DNA of 64,000 bases, from contig NZ_LT699727.1 in NCBI RefSeq assembly GCF_900155395.1, positions 62,001 to 126,000 on the forward strand, written 5' to 3'. Shown here in pieces: positions 14,271 through 23,338 of the stretch (the stretch's first letter is position 1; the number at the start of each line of letters is the position of its first letter). The notes beneath the pieces were generated by a model that saw only the letters and a program-made list of their open reading frames with translations, ran no database searches and had not been told where the DNA came from. The translations under genes and the position numbers were made by a program. The DNA comes from Merdibacter massiliensis. GTDB lineage: Bacteria > Bacillota_I > Bacilli_A > Erysipelotrichales > Erysipelotrichaceae.

Positions 14271-15155
14271 TTAAAATTGTGCTCCAAATGCCCGTTTGAC
14301 CACCGCTTTGCGCACCAGCACTCCGTTGCTCATCTGTTTGAAGATGCGGCTGTTTGGCGCCTCTACCAAAGATGTATCGATTTCAACATTGCGATTGACA
14401 GGTGCAGGATGCATGATGATCGCATGTGGTTTCATTTTCGCTGCTCTTTCTATTGTTAAACCAAATTTCTGTAAATATTCTTCTTTGCTCATCTGCATCA
14501 TCGATGCATGGCGTTCATGCTGAATTCGAAGCATCATCACAACATCTGCTGTTTCAATGGCTTCATCGATATCCATGTATGGATATCCTTCTCTCTGCCA
14601 TTCTTTCGGTCCGCTGAAAACGCAGGTTCCTCCCAGCATTTCCATTGCTTCCTTGTTGCTGGAAGCAACTCGTGAATGCGAGATATCGCCGATAATGGCC
14701 ATACGAATATCTTTAAATGTTCCAAATTCCTGATAGATCGTCAATAGATCCAGCAAGCACTGTGTAGGATGATTTCCTGCCCCGTCACCGGCATTTAAAA
14801 TTGGAATTGAAATATCGTTTAATTCAGTAAAATATTCATCTTTTGGATGACGAATGACCACAGCTTCATAACCTATGCTTTCAAATGTCTTGACCGTATC
14901 ATACAGGCTTTCGCCTTTTTCTACGCTGCTGCCCTGGGCGCTGAAGTTTTCGACCATGCATCCAAGTTGATGTTCTGCAGAAGCAAAGGAAAAATGGGTG
15001 CGTGTGCTTGGCTCAAAAAAAAGATTAGCAATCAACTTTTTCTGTGGTAATTGCCAATCTTTTTTAGAAACGCCAAAAAGCTGTGCATCCTTTAAAATGC
15101 CCATGAGTTCATCTTTCGATAAATCGCGGATCCGTAACAGACTATTTTGGTTCAT
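14271..15155 (-). CDS. pyrB: Aspartate carbamoyltransferase, catalytic subunit
   Basis: It condenses carbamoyl phosphate and aspartate. The carbamoyl-phosphate loop 'FFEPSTRTHFSFASAEHQLG' lies near residue 48 and 'HPTQCLLDLLTIYQE' near residue 130; 294 residues. No pyrI regulatory chain is present, in line with control by the PyrR-type attenuator in the leader. It is the first gene of the pyr operon, with ribosome site AGGAGG. Confidence 0.96.
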   Translation of the reverse strand: MNQNSLLRIRDLSKDELMGILKDAQLFGVSKKDWQLPQKKLIANLFFEPSTRTHFSFASAEHQLGCMVENFSAQGSSVEKGESLYDTVKTFESIGYEAVVIRHPKDEYFTELNDISIPILNAGDGAGNHPTQCLLDLLTIYQEFGTFKDIRMAIIGDISHSRVASSNKEAMEMLGGTCVFSGPKEWQREGYPYMDIDEAIETADVVMMLRIQHERHASMMQMSKEEYLQKFGLTIERAAKMKPHAIIMHPAPVNRNVEIDTSLVEAPNSRIFKQMSNGVLVRKAVVKRAFGAQF

Positions 15156-15182
15156 ACTATATCCTCCTATAACCTATTTACG

Positions 15183-15275
15183 AAAAAAGGCCACTTTTTC
15201 TGCACAAAAAAGGACCTTGCTTGATAAGGGATCGGATTTCGCCTTCATAACCTCTCTGGATTATGTTAAAGGACC
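15183..15275 (-). promoter_or_regulatory. PyrR-type attenuator in the pyr operon leader
   Basis: On the minus strand the sequence AATCCAGAGAGGTT at 15249-15262 matches the conserved PyrR-binding loop. It is followed by a terminator hairpin at 15183-15218 (AAGGTCC-T-rich / A-rich-GGCCTT, then a T-run). An earlier copy of the GGTCC sequence at about 15271-15275 could form the competing antiterminator. UMP-bound PyrR would stabilise the binding hairpin and cause termination. No pyrR gene is in this window. Confidence 0.9.
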
Positions 15276-15289
15276 TTTTTTCTACTCCT

Positions 15290-15317
15290 ATTTTAACATA
15301 ACGTTAAAATATTACAA
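15290..15317 (-). promoter_or_regulatory. Promoter of the pyr operon
   Basis: Minus-strand TTGTAA (15312-15317), 16-base spacer, TAAAAT (15290-15295), placed just upstream of the attenuator. Confidence 0.6.
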
Positions 15318-15334
15318 GTAATACAGATAAAAAT

Positions 15335-16309
15335 TCATGCTTTTGGTTTCACCTCTGCAAAGAACCATTGATTCAAAAATTGATGTAAAGCTTCCACATT
15401 ATGGTAACTGCACAATATTTGATATCGAACCTCATGGTCAAAATAGATAAAAGAGAACCAACAGCTTACATATTGATTATTACACAACAAATAGGCACGT
15501 ACCTGTAACGGACTTTTTTGTTGTCTAAGCGAACGAAGGGCGCTGAAATGCAGCTGTGTGCCTAAATGGATCATAGCATCATAAAAAGGCGTCCATTTTG
15601 TTAAAGCCGTGTTTGAGAGATACAGGACCTTTCCCATTTTATCTTCCATACGTTCCTTGCATCTTTGCAATTGATGCTTGCGCCGTTTGATCGCACCTTC
15701 TATCTGTCTTTGATGCATGGATCGATAGAGTTCTTCGATGTATTGTTGATCCAGCGCTGTTTCTTCTCGATACGCCTGATGAATATGGTAAAGATCCAAG
15801 GCATCGCTTAATGCATTGTGATTTACCTCTCCTTTTACCTGATAAATATGCTTTAATGATTCTAATGAATGTGTTTTTTGAAATACTTTTCCCTGCCAAG
15901 TTACACGAGAGGACAACAAGGTCTGCAAATCAATCACCTGTTTGAACACCGCTTCACTTTCATGGTGATAGAAAGCCGCATTGTCAGAAAGCGTACGCCC
16001 ATCATCAGGCCCGAAACTGTAAATAGACACTTCCTCATTTTGTGCTTGTTGTTTGATCCATTGTTGAAATTGGTCAGCAACAGCAGGAAACTTCTGCGCG
16101 CTGCGAATATCTTCATCTCTTAAATGGGTCATTCGACGTACATGCGGAGAAAGACAGCGAAAACCTGCAGGGCGGACAAAAGCATAAAAAGAACTGATGC
16201 GATGAAAATGGTCATCACACATCCAAGCACCAATTGCAATGACTTGCTGCATATATTTTCCATGCATGCGCACAGCGTCAAATTCATCATCGATATATAC
16301 ATGTATCAT
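15335..16309 (-). CDS. DnaQ/RNase T-type 3'-5' exonuclease domain protein
   Basis: 324 residues. The N-terminus 'MIHVYIDDEFDAVR' with following 'QVIAIGAW' resembles the ExoI acidic motif of DEDD exonucleases, and 'HNALSDALDLYHIHQA' near residue 165 matches the ExoIII H-x4-D motif. The C-terminal half, with a basic arginine/lysine-rich helix near residue 210, is not recognised. I chose the ATG at 16309, with AAGGA seven bases upstream; an in-frame TTG lies at 16324. Substrate (DNA or RNA) is unknown. It stands alone between the pyr promoter and a radical SAM gene. Confidence 0.7.
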   Translation of the reverse strand: MIHVYIDDEFDAVRMHGKYMQQVIAIGAWMCDDHFHRISSFYAFVRPAGFRCLSPHVRRMTHLRDEDIRSAQKFPAVADQFQQWIKQQAQNEEVSIYSFGPDDGRTLSDNAAFYHHESEAVFKQVIDLQTLLSSRVTWQGKVFQKTHSLESLKHIYQVKGEVNHNALSDALDLYHIHQAYREETALDQQYIEELYRSMHQRQIEGAIKRRKHQLQRCKERMEDKMGKVLYLSNTALTKWTPFYDAMIHLGTQLHFSALRSLRQQKSPLQVRAYLLCNNQYVSCWFSFIYFDHEVRYQILCSYHNVEALHQFLNQWFFAEVKPKA

Positions 16310-16341
16310 AACATCATCCTTCAAACGCTTCTATGATAACA

Positions 16342-16363
16342 GAAAAGTAGGCTTCTGCCTACT
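16342..16363 (-). terminator. Probable terminator of the radical SAM gene
   Basis: Minus-strand stem AGTAGGC / GCCTACT with a four-base loop and a short T-run. Confidence 0.6.
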
Positions 16364-16375
16364 CCTGTCAAAAAG

Positions 16376-17221
16376 TTATTTTTTATCAAAACGCGTACGA
16401 TAACTGCATCGCTGACACAAAGGGGAGCTGATCTTTCCTTGTCTGAAAGCTTCCCGCAATTGAACAGTATGCGGTTTTTCCAATATTTCTTCTAATGTTT
16501 CTTCAAAGATATTTCCTAAACACTCGCTTCCCTGCGCATCCAGACAACATGGAACGACACTGCCATCGCTTAAAATAGCTACCATTTCCAATAATCCTTT
16601 GCATCGTCCTGTAACAGAGATGACAGGATGCTGCAAAGAGGGCCAAACAAAAGGACGGTCAAAGCTCAAAAAACGGTTGTTTGCCAATGGGAGGCTGTCT
16701 TTCCATTTTGGCGGCATTGCAACTGCGTAATGTTTGCAAATAGTCTGTAGCAGTTCTTTTGTATGAAGATCTTCTTCATCCGCCCCTTTGACCTGCCATA
16801 ATCGATAGGATATATAACTGCTTTGCGAAAGTTGATCTCCACAGGATAAAATATCATCTAAATAGTTTTTTGCCAGCGAATCAGGCTGTTCCCAATAGGA
16901 ATGAACCGAAATATTGATCTGACGAGGGGGATATCGCAACAATACCGGTAGTTTTTCTTTCAATAAAGTTCCATTTGTCGTCAATTGTACATACAGACCT
17001 GCCTCTTTGCAAAGTGATAAGATCGTTTCGATATCCGGATGCATCAAGGGTTCTCCCAACACATGCAGATAAACATACTGCGAATAATGCCGTACCTGTG
17101 AAAAAATCTGCTGCAGCTGCTCGACATTCAGTTTTCTGGCTATTGCAGGACGAGAGGTACAAAAAGAACAAGATAAGTTACACGTATTGCATATTTCTAC
17201 ATAAACGCGTTTCAGTTTCAT
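16376..17221 (-). CDS. Radical SAM protein with C-terminal cysteine cluster (SPASM-like)
   Basis: 281 residues. The radical SAM cluster motif CxxxCxxC is in 'NTCNLSCSFCTSRP' at about residues 14-21, followed by the SAM-binding 'VLGEPLMHPDIE' near residue 54. The C-terminus has cysteines in 'VVPCCLDAQGSECLG' and 'PLCQRCSYR', which looks like an auxiliary-cluster (SPASM/twitch) domain. No peptide substrate or partner enzyme is nearby; it lies 21 bases after a P-type ATPase gene and may be co-transcribed. The reaction is unknown. Confidence 0.85.
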   Translation of the reverse strand: MKLKRVYVEICNTCNLSCSFCTSRPAIARKLNVEQLQQIFSQVRHYSQYVYLHVLGEPLMHPDIETILSLCKEAGLYVQLTTNGTLLKEKLPVLLRYPPRQINISVHSYWEQPDSLAKNYLDDILSCGDQLSQSSYISYRLWQVKGADEEDLHTKELLQTICKHYAVAMPPKWKDSLPLANNRFLSFDRPFVWPSLQHPVISVTGRCKGLLEMVAILSDGSVVPCCLDAQGSECLGNIFEETLEEILEKPHTVQLREAFRQGKISSPLCQRCSYRTRFDKK

Positions 17222-17242
17222 ATGATCACCGGATTCATCTTA

Positions 17243-19810
17243 TCATATTTTTTGTTCAGAATGAAACAACTTGGAAAATTCATTGATCACAAGAATACTG
17301 GCGCTTAATCCAAAAACAATACACCAGCTTTGTAAATCTAAAGAAACAGTATGCAGCAGCAATTGGAAAAACGGCAGCGAGCATACAAGGATCTGCAAAA
17401 GGATGCCAAAGAAAAATGTCAATATCAGCCAATGATTCTCGATCAGATCTTTATGGAAAATCGAATGGGATATTGAATGCAAGTTTAAAACATGAAACAA
17501 TTGTGCCATTGACAATACCATAAAAGCCATCGTTTGTGCATGAGCAAGATCCTGATCCAGACCAAAACGAAACGCAACCAATGTGATCGTCCCGATGTAC
17601 ATCCCGTTCAAGATCGTAAATATGCCCATTCCATGTGCAAACAGTCCTTCTTTCACCGGTCGGGGAGGGCGTTTCATCACATCTTTTTCTTTTGGATCTA
17701 CACCGAGGGCTAAAGCTGGAAATGCATCGGTCACCAAATTGATCCATAAGATCTGTACAGCAGCCAAAGGAGAAGAAAGCGATGGCAGCAGCAAGATCGA
17801 TAAAAATAAAGTCATGATTTCTCCTAGATTACAGCTTAACAAATAGAGCACTGCTTTTTGAATATTCATATACAGATGTCTTCCTTCGCTGATCGCATCA
17901 ATGATCGTTTGAAAGCGGTCATCTGTCAAAATGATATCGGATGCCTGCCGGCAGACATCACTTCCTTTTTTTCCCATGGCAATACCGATATCTGCACGTT
18001 TTAAAGAAGGGGCATCATTCACGCCATCGCCGCTCATGGAAACAATTGCACCGCTTCGTTTGAACGCTTCTACAATCGCCACTTTATGAGCAGGTGTCAC
18101 ACGTGCGAATACACGCACATATTGTACTTTTTCCTGCAGATCCGCTTCACTGAGCATGTCCAGCTGTGCTCCGCTCAAGACCTGTTCTTCCTGCTGCGCT
18201 ATATCCAGTGCTTTTGCGATGGCAAAGGCAGTCAGCGGATGATCTCCTGTGATCATCACGACTTCTATGCCTGCTTGTTTGGCCACTTCGACACTTTCCT
18301 TTACGTCCTCTCGCAAAGGATCGATGAAAGCAACATACCCTAAAAAGGTCATATGCTCCTCTTGAAAAGAACCATCTTCTCTTTTTTCGGCAAATACGAG
18401 CAGCCGCTTCGCCTGCTTGGCCAAGATTTCACATGCATGTTGAATTTGCATGCGATGTTTTGCCTCCATACGGACACGCCTATCCTGTTCCCAGCAATAA
18501 GTACAGTGCGGCAACACTTGTTCTAAAGCCCCTTTTACATACATGATAGCGCCTTGCGGGGTATGATGAATGCTTGTCATCCGTTTTCGTGTCGAATCAA
18601 ATGGAGTTTCTTGTATACTGGGACATTCTTTCCTTATATTTTCAATATCCACTCCTTGTTCTTGCGCATATTGCAATAATGCAATTTCCATCGGTTCACC
18701 AATCGGCGTATTTCCTAAATGCGCATGATTGCAAAGAATCGCTGCTTGTAACAAATGTCTCCCTATATCTGTATTTCCCTCCCCCAGATACACATCCACT
18801 ACCTGCATTCGGTTTTGAGTCAATGTTCCTGTCTTATCGCTGCAGATCACATTTACAGACCCTAAAGTTTCCACAGCATGCAAATGACGAACGATTGCAT
18901 TCTTTTTGCTCATTGCGGTTACCCCAAATGCCAAAACGATCGTAACGACGGCAGGCAATCCTTCCGGTATGGCTGCCACAGCCAAAGAAATAGAGAGCAA
19001 CAGCATCGCAAAGATATCTCTTCCCTGTAACACTCCGATAAAAAACATCAAAGCACAGATACAAATAGAACCGATACCTAAGATCTTTGATAGAAATGCC
19101 AGCCGTTTTTGTAATGGTGTCTTTTCTTCCGGCTCCTGTTTCAGCAGGGAAGCAATTTTTCCGACCTCACTGTCCTTTCCGCAGCGTACAACAATTCCAT
19201 AACCATGTCCAGCAGCAACCACCGTTGACATAAATGCCATGTTACGCTGATCGGCTACCGGCATTTCATCGGGATACAGGATCGTCGCATCCTTGTCGAC
19301 GAGATCACTTTCCCCAGTCAGCATGCTTTCTTCACAGCGCATGGATACAGTTTCCAGTAAACGAAGATCAGCAGGAACGATATTTCCTGATTGCAGGAAA
19401 ACAAGATCCCCTACAACCAGATCTTTTGCATCAATGCTTTGGTATTCACCGTCTCGTAAAACCTGCGCTTTCGGAGATGATAAATTCTTCAAAGCTTGCA
19501 ATGCCTGCTCACTGCGATACTGCTGGAATACACCGATCAGCGCATTTAATATAACGACGGTAATGATAATGGAAGCATCGATCATTTCTCGCAAAAGAAA
19601 AGAGATGATCGCACCAAGCAAAAGGATCAAAATCATCGGATCTTTGATCTGATCCCAAAACAATCGCAAAATCGACCTTTTTTCCCCTTCTTCAAAAACA
19701 TTGGCACCAAAATGCTGCCGCCTTCTATCTACATCTTCACTTTTTACCCCGACATTCACATCCACTTTTAAATTTTTTAGAATTTTATATGTAGGCGTTT
19801 GATATGGCAT
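17243..19810 (-). CDS. P-type calcium-translocating ATPase
   Basis: A P2-type cation pump of 855 residues from the preferred ATG at 19810, where AAAGGA lies eight bases upstream; a frame extension to 19870 is unsupported. The phosphorylated aspartate is in 'ICSDKTGTLTQNRM', with 'VMITGDHPLTA' and 'VSMSGDGVNDAPSLKRADIG' of the hinge, an N-terminal cation-ATPase domain, and 'AAIPEGLPAVVTIVLA' in helix M4, the calcium-site signature of SERCA/PMR1-like bacterial pumps. It probably exports Ca2+ using ATP. Confidence 0.93.
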   Translation of the reverse strand: MPYQTPTYKILKNLKVDVNVGVKSEDVDRRRQHFGANVFEEGEKRSILRLFWDQIKDPMILILLLGAIISFLLREMIDASIIITVVILNALIGVFQQYRSEQALQALKNLSSPKAQVLRDGEYQSIDAKDLVVGDLVFLQSGNIVPADLRLLETVSMRCEESMLTGESDLVDKDATILYPDEMPVADQRNMAFMSTVVAAGHGYGIVVRCGKDSEVGKIASLLKQEPEEKTPLQKRLAFLSKILGIGSICICALMFFIGVLQGRDIFAMLLLSISLAVAAIPEGLPAVVTIVLAFGVTAMSKKNAIVRHLHAVETLGSVNVICSDKTGTLTQNRMQVVDVYLGEGNTDIGRHLLQAAILCNHAHLGNTPIGEPMEIALLQYAQEQGVDIENIRKECPSIQETPFDSTRKRMTSIHHTPQGAIMYVKGALEQVLPHCTYCWEQDRRVRMEAKHRMQIQHACEILAKQAKRLLVFAEKREDGSFQEEHMTFLGYVAFIDPLREDVKESVEVAKQAGIEVVMITGDHPLTAFAIAKALDIAQQEEQVLSGAQLDMLSEADLQEKVQYVRVFARVTPAHKVAIVEAFKRSGAIVSMSGDGVNDAPSLKRADIGIAMGKKGSDVCRQASDIILTDDRFQTIIDAISEGRHLYMNIQKAVLYLLSCNLGEIMTLFLSILLLPSLSSPLAAVQILWINLVTDAFPALALGVDPKEKDVMKRPPRPVKEGLFAHGMGIFTILNGMYIGTITLVAFRFGLDQDLAHAQTMAFMVLSMAQLFHVLNLHSISHSIFHKDLIENHWLILTFFFGILLQILVCSLPFFQLLLHTVSLDLQSWCIVFGLSASILVINEFSKLFHSEQKI

Positions 19811-19878
19811 ATCCACCATCCTTTCAACAAACCTTATGCAGGAAAAAAGAAGATATGCTCTTGTTGTCAAAAGCAGAC

Positions 19879-19911
19879 AAAAAAAGTGCCTGTATGTACT
19901 ATACAGGCACT
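19879..19911 (-). terminator. Terminator of the transketolase genes
   Basis: Perfect eleven-base stem AGTGCCTGTAT / ATACAGGCACT followed by a T-run, minus strand. Confidence 0.9.
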
Positions 19912-19926
19912 GGCAAATAACATTTA

Positions 19927-20850
19927 TTATTTTAAAACTTCATTGATCTTGTCGGCAATGGCTTTTGCATCGATCTCATATTTGCGCAACAATTCACTTG
20001 GTTTTCCGCTTTCACCAAATGTATCTTTTACACCAACTTTATAGACACGGCAGCCAAGACCCTTATCTGCCAATACATCACATACGGCACTGCCAAGTCC
20101 GCCAATGATCGAATGCTCCTCTGCAGTTATGATGATATCATGTGTCTTTGCAGTTTCAACGATCAATTCTTCATCAATTGGTTTGATCGTATGGATATTG
20201 ATGACTGTTGGATCGATATCCACCATATCGCAGGCTGACAAAGCTTCTTGAACCATCAGTCCCGTAGCGATGATCGCTACTTTGCTTCCTTTACGGATCG
20301 TTACGCCTTTTCCCAGCGTAAAGTGATAATTTTCATCAAATACATCTTCCACTTCAGAACGTCCTAAACGAACATAGCAAGGTCCTTCCATTTCAGCAAC
20401 TGCTCGAATCGCCTGCATCGTTTCTGTTCCATCACATGGTTGTACTACGGTCATTCCTGGAATTGCTCTCATCAAAGCCAGATCCTCGATGCATTGATGG
20501 CTGGCTCCATCTTCTCCCACGCTTAATCCTGCATGTGTCGCACAAACTTTCACATTCAAATGCGGATAACCAATCGTATTTCGAATCTGTTCATAAGCTC
20601 TTCCGCTTGCAAACATGGCAAAAGTAGAAGCAAACGCAATTTTTCCGCTAGCTGCAAATCCAGCCGCTACATCCATCATGTTCGCTTCTGCGATACCCAT
20701 ATCAAAATGGCGTTCCGGACAAACTTTTTTAGCCTCGGACGTCTTCGTGCTGCCAGCCAAATCTGCATCAAATACAACGATTCGATCATTTTCCTGTATC
20801 AATTGTGCCAATGCTTTTCCATAAGCATTTCTCGTTGCGCATTTACTCAT
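19927..20850 (-). CDS. Transketolase, C-terminal subunit
   Basis: The pyrimidine-binding plus C-terminal domains of a split transketolase, about 307 residues. 'MGIAEANMMDVAAGFA' near residue 55 holds the glutamate that activates thiamine diphosphate, and 'ATHAGLSVGEDGASHQ' the substrate-site histidine. The start is the ATG at 20850 with GGGAGG eight bases upstream. It overlaps the N-subunit gene by eight bases, implying coupled translation and a 1:1 complex. It interconverts pentose-phosphate sugars. Confidence 0.93.
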   Translation of the reverse strand: MSKCATRNAYGKALAQLIQENDRIVVFDADLAGSTKTSEAKKVCPERHFDMGIAEANMMDVAAGFAASGKIAFASTFAMFASGRAYEQIRNTIGYPHLNVKVCATHAGLSVGEDGASHQCIEDLALMRAIPGMTVVQPCDGTETMQAIRAVAEMEGPCYVRLGRSEVEDVFDENYHFTLGKGVTIRKGSKVAIIATGLMVQEALSACDMVDIDPTVINIHTIKPIDEELIVETAKTHDIIITAEEHSIIGGLGSAVCDVLADKGLGCRVYKVGVKDTFGESGKPSELLRKYEIDAKAIADKINEVLK

Positions 20851-21667
20851 GATCAATACCTCCCAACTCTTTCATTGCTTGTTCATATTGCTCATCATTT
20901 GGAGCTGTTCCATGCCATCCAGCTTGATTTTCCATGAAGGAAACCCCTTTTCCTTTTGTTGTCATCGCAATGATCGCAGTTGGCATACCCTTCGTTTCAC
21001 GAGCCTCTTTTAATGCCGCTTTGATTTCATCATAATCATGACCATTGATCTTGATCACATGAAAGTTAAATGCTTTGAATTTATCCTCTAAAGGATCTAC
21101 GTTCATGACTTTTGCCACTTCTCCATCAATCTGTAATCCATTATGATCCACGATTACACATAGATTGTCCAACTGATAGTGGCCAGCTGCCATGCTGGCT
21201 TCCCAAACTTGTCCTTCCTGACATTCGCCATCACCTAACAGTGTATAAACTCGATATGGTTTTTTATCCAGTTTATTGGCCATTGCCATACCAACTGCTG
21301 TCGAAACACCTTGTCCAAGTGAACCAGTAGACATATCGACACCTGGTAAGTAATTCATATTTGGATGTCCTTGTAAACGAGAATTTATGTGACGGAAAGT
21401 CAGCAATTCTTCCTCTGGAAGGAATCCCTTTTCACATAAAACAGCATAAAGAAGCGGTGAAGCATGACCTTTGCTCAATACGAAACGGTCTCTTTCGATC
21501 GAATCGACATTGTCAGCAGTAATGTCCATTTCGTCGAAATACAAAGTTGTTACGATATCTGCAGCTCCAAGGCTTCCTCCTGGATGCCCGCTATGAGCTG
21601 CATGAATCTCAGTTAGAATGTTTTTTCTTACATTTGTTGCATGTTCTCTTAATTTTTCGTTTTCCAT
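20843..21667 (-). CDS. Transketolase, N-terminal (ThDP-binding) subunit
   Basis: 274 residues. 'LSKGHASPLLYAVLCEKG' near residue 65 and the ThDP pyrophosphate motif 'LLGDGECQEGQVWEA' near residue 145 are clear. Together with the downstream C-terminal subunit it equals one full-length transketolase. Such split forms are common in Bacillota and archaea. Ribosome site AAAGGAG; the ATG at 21667 is the only good start. Confidence 0.94.
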   Translation of the reverse strand: MENEKLREHATNVRKNILTEIHAAHSGHPGGSLGAADIVTTLYFDEMDITADNVDSIERDRFVLSKGHASPLLYAVLCEKGFLPEEELLTFRHINSRLQGHPNMNYLPGVDMSTGSLGQGVSTAVGMAMANKLDKKPYRVYTLLGDGECQEGQVWEASMAAGHYQLDNLCVIVDHNGLQIDGEVAKVMNVDPLEDKFKAFNFHVIKINGHDYDEIKAALKEARETKGMPTAIIAMTTKGKGVSFMENQAGWHGTAPNDEQYEQAMKELGGIDHE

Positions 21668-21773
21668 ATACTCTCTCCTTTATTTATTATAATAGTAAAA
21701 AAATTGTTTTTTTTCAATTCTCATTCCATAAAAAAGGACAGGCAAAGTAACTATTTTTACCTCATGAAAAGGG

Positions 21774-21800
21774 CAAAAAAGAGAGTTAAAACTCTCTTTT
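21774..21800 (-). terminator. Terminator of the ftsA-ftsZ-unknown ORF transcript
   Basis: Stem AAAAGAGAGTT / AACTCTCTTTT with a run of T on the minus strand; it overlaps the stop codon at 21799. Confidence 0.85.
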
Positions 21801-22239
21801 AGTGATAGATATGCTTTTTTGACCCAAACTTTTTTCGTAAGATATCTTCAATTTGATCCGCAAGATCCATCATGGCATCATTTTCATGATGCATGAAAAA
21901 ATCTAAATAATACCGTTGCGCCAGCTTATTTTCGGTATTGATTCGATAAAAACTGCCGCTGGCACAATGACAGACAGCGCTCTCTTCCAATATCAGACGA
22001 TCTGCATACAGATCACAGACTGCATCATCCAAGCGAACCTTGCAAGGGCTTGTCAATATTGTAAATTGTGTACTCATCTTTTCAATAAACTTGCTCAACT
22101 GCTCAGATTCTTTTCCTAGAACAGATATCAAGATCAGCGAAGGCGGATCTTTTTTCAAATGTTCTTGTAAACGTATATACATGGTCTTTGAAAATGCCGA
22201 TTGTTGAAAAAAGGAATCATCGATATAATAAATGATCAT
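21799..22239 (-). CDS. Unknown protein encoded directly after ftsZ
   Basis: 146 residues, not recognised. It starts one base after the ftsZ stop with no clear ribosome site of its own, so translation probably depends on coupling to ftsZ. No membrane segment or signal peptide is visible. The N-terminal half ('IYYIDDSFFQQ', later 'PSLILISVLGKESEQL') reads like alternating beta strands and helices; the C-terminus is charged and helical. There are three cysteines around residues 65-95. Its position between ftsZ and the terminator suggests a division-linked role, but that is inference only; it is not SepF-like in sequence. Confidence 0.7.
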   Translation of the reverse strand: MIIYYIDDSFFQQSAFSKTMYIRLQEHLKKDPPSLILISVLGKESEQLSKFIEKMSTQFTILTSPCKVRLDDAVCDLYADRLILEESAVCHCASGSFYRINTENKLAQRYYLDFFMHHENDAMMDLADQIEDILRKKFGSKKHIYH

Positions 22240-22240
22240 A

Positions 22241-23320
22241 TTAACGATTGAAGAAGAAACTAGGAATGCTCTTGTCTAAATCGTCATCGCTGTCATCTTC
22301 TTTATTTACTGTAGCTGAAGCTCTAGGAGTAGGTGCAGTACGCACCGCAGCCTTTGGCGCTGCTGCTTCTTCGGTTTGTTCTTTTTGTTCAAAACCAGTA
22401 GCGATTACCGTTACGATGATAGCATCGCCCAATTGCTCATTGATGGCAATACCAAAAATCGTATCGATCTCTCCTCCAGCTGCATCCTGAATGACAGCAA
22501 CAGCACTTTGTGCATCATACAAAGATACTTTATCGCCGCCGGTAATATTGATGATCGCACTTTTCGCACCAGTGATCTGTGCTTCCAGCAACGGTGACTG
22601 AATGGCTTTTTCCGCTGCATTGATTGCTTTATCCTCACCATCAGCCATACCGATGCCAATCAAAGCAGCTCCCTGATTTTGCATGACGCTACGTACATCA
22701 GCAAAGTCCAAGTTTACCAGAGCCGGCACTGCAATCAAATCTGAAATTGTCTGGACACCTTGACGCAATACATTATCCGCTGCCTGGAATGCTTCTTCAA
22801 TTGGTTTTCTACCGATTACTTCCAATAAATTGTTATTGGACACAATGATCAAAGAATCCGTATATTTCTGCAGTTCGCTCAATCCGGCAATGGCATTGCG
22901 TTCACGGCGTTTTCCCTCAAACATAAATGGTTTCGTAACGATACCAATGGTCAATGCGCCTTCTTCTTTCGCAATCTTTGCAAACAAAGGAGCAGCACCA
23001 GTTCCTGTTCCTCCGCCAAGACCTGCAGTCAAGAAGACCATATCGCTTCCTTTGATGGCTTCACGAATTTCGTTCTCTGTCTCTTCAGCTGCTTTCCGGC
23101 CAACTTCCGGATTTCCTCCAGCACCTAAACCTTTTGTCGTTTCACGACCCAAAACGATTTTGTTTTCACATTCAGAATTGCGCATTACTTGCACATCCGT
23201 ATTTGCAATATAAAACGTAACTCCTTTTACTCCGTCTGCAACCATTCGGTTGACCGCATTGCTTCCACCGCCGCCGATTCCAAATACCTTGATATTTGCT
23301 ACTTGATTAAATTCATTCAT
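22241..23320 (-). CDS. ftsZ: Cell division GTPase FtsZ
   Basis: Tubulin-like GTPase that assembles the division ring. The GTP signature 'GGGTGTG' is at residues 102-108, 'FGIGGGGSNAVNRM' near residue 15, and the T7 loop 'NLDFADVRSVMQNQG' near residue 210. At 359 residues it has a short acidic linker and a C-terminal peptide 'DDDLDKSIPSFFFNR', which ends in a basic residue like the conserved FtsA/SepF-binding tail. It lies 18 bases after ftsA. Confidence 0.97.
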   Translation of the reverse strand: MNEFNQVANIKVFGIGGGGSNAVNRMVADGVKGVTFYIANTDVQVMRNSECENKIVLGRETTKGLGAGGNPEVGRKAAEETENEIREAIKGSDMVFLTAGLGGGTGTGAAPLFAKIAKEEGALTIGIVTKPFMFEGKRRERNAIAGLSELQKYTDSLIIVSNNNLLEVIGRKPIEEAFQAADNVLRQGVQTISDLIAVPALVNLDFADVRSVMQNQGAALIGIGMADGEDKAINAAEKAIQSPLLEAQITGAKSAIINITGGDKVSLYDAQSAVAVIQDAAGGEIDTIFGIAINEQLGDAIIVTVIATGFEQKEQTEEAAAPKAAVRTAPTPRASATVNKEDDSDDDLDKSIPSFFFNR

Positions 23321-23338
23321 ACCGCATGTCCCTCTTTC

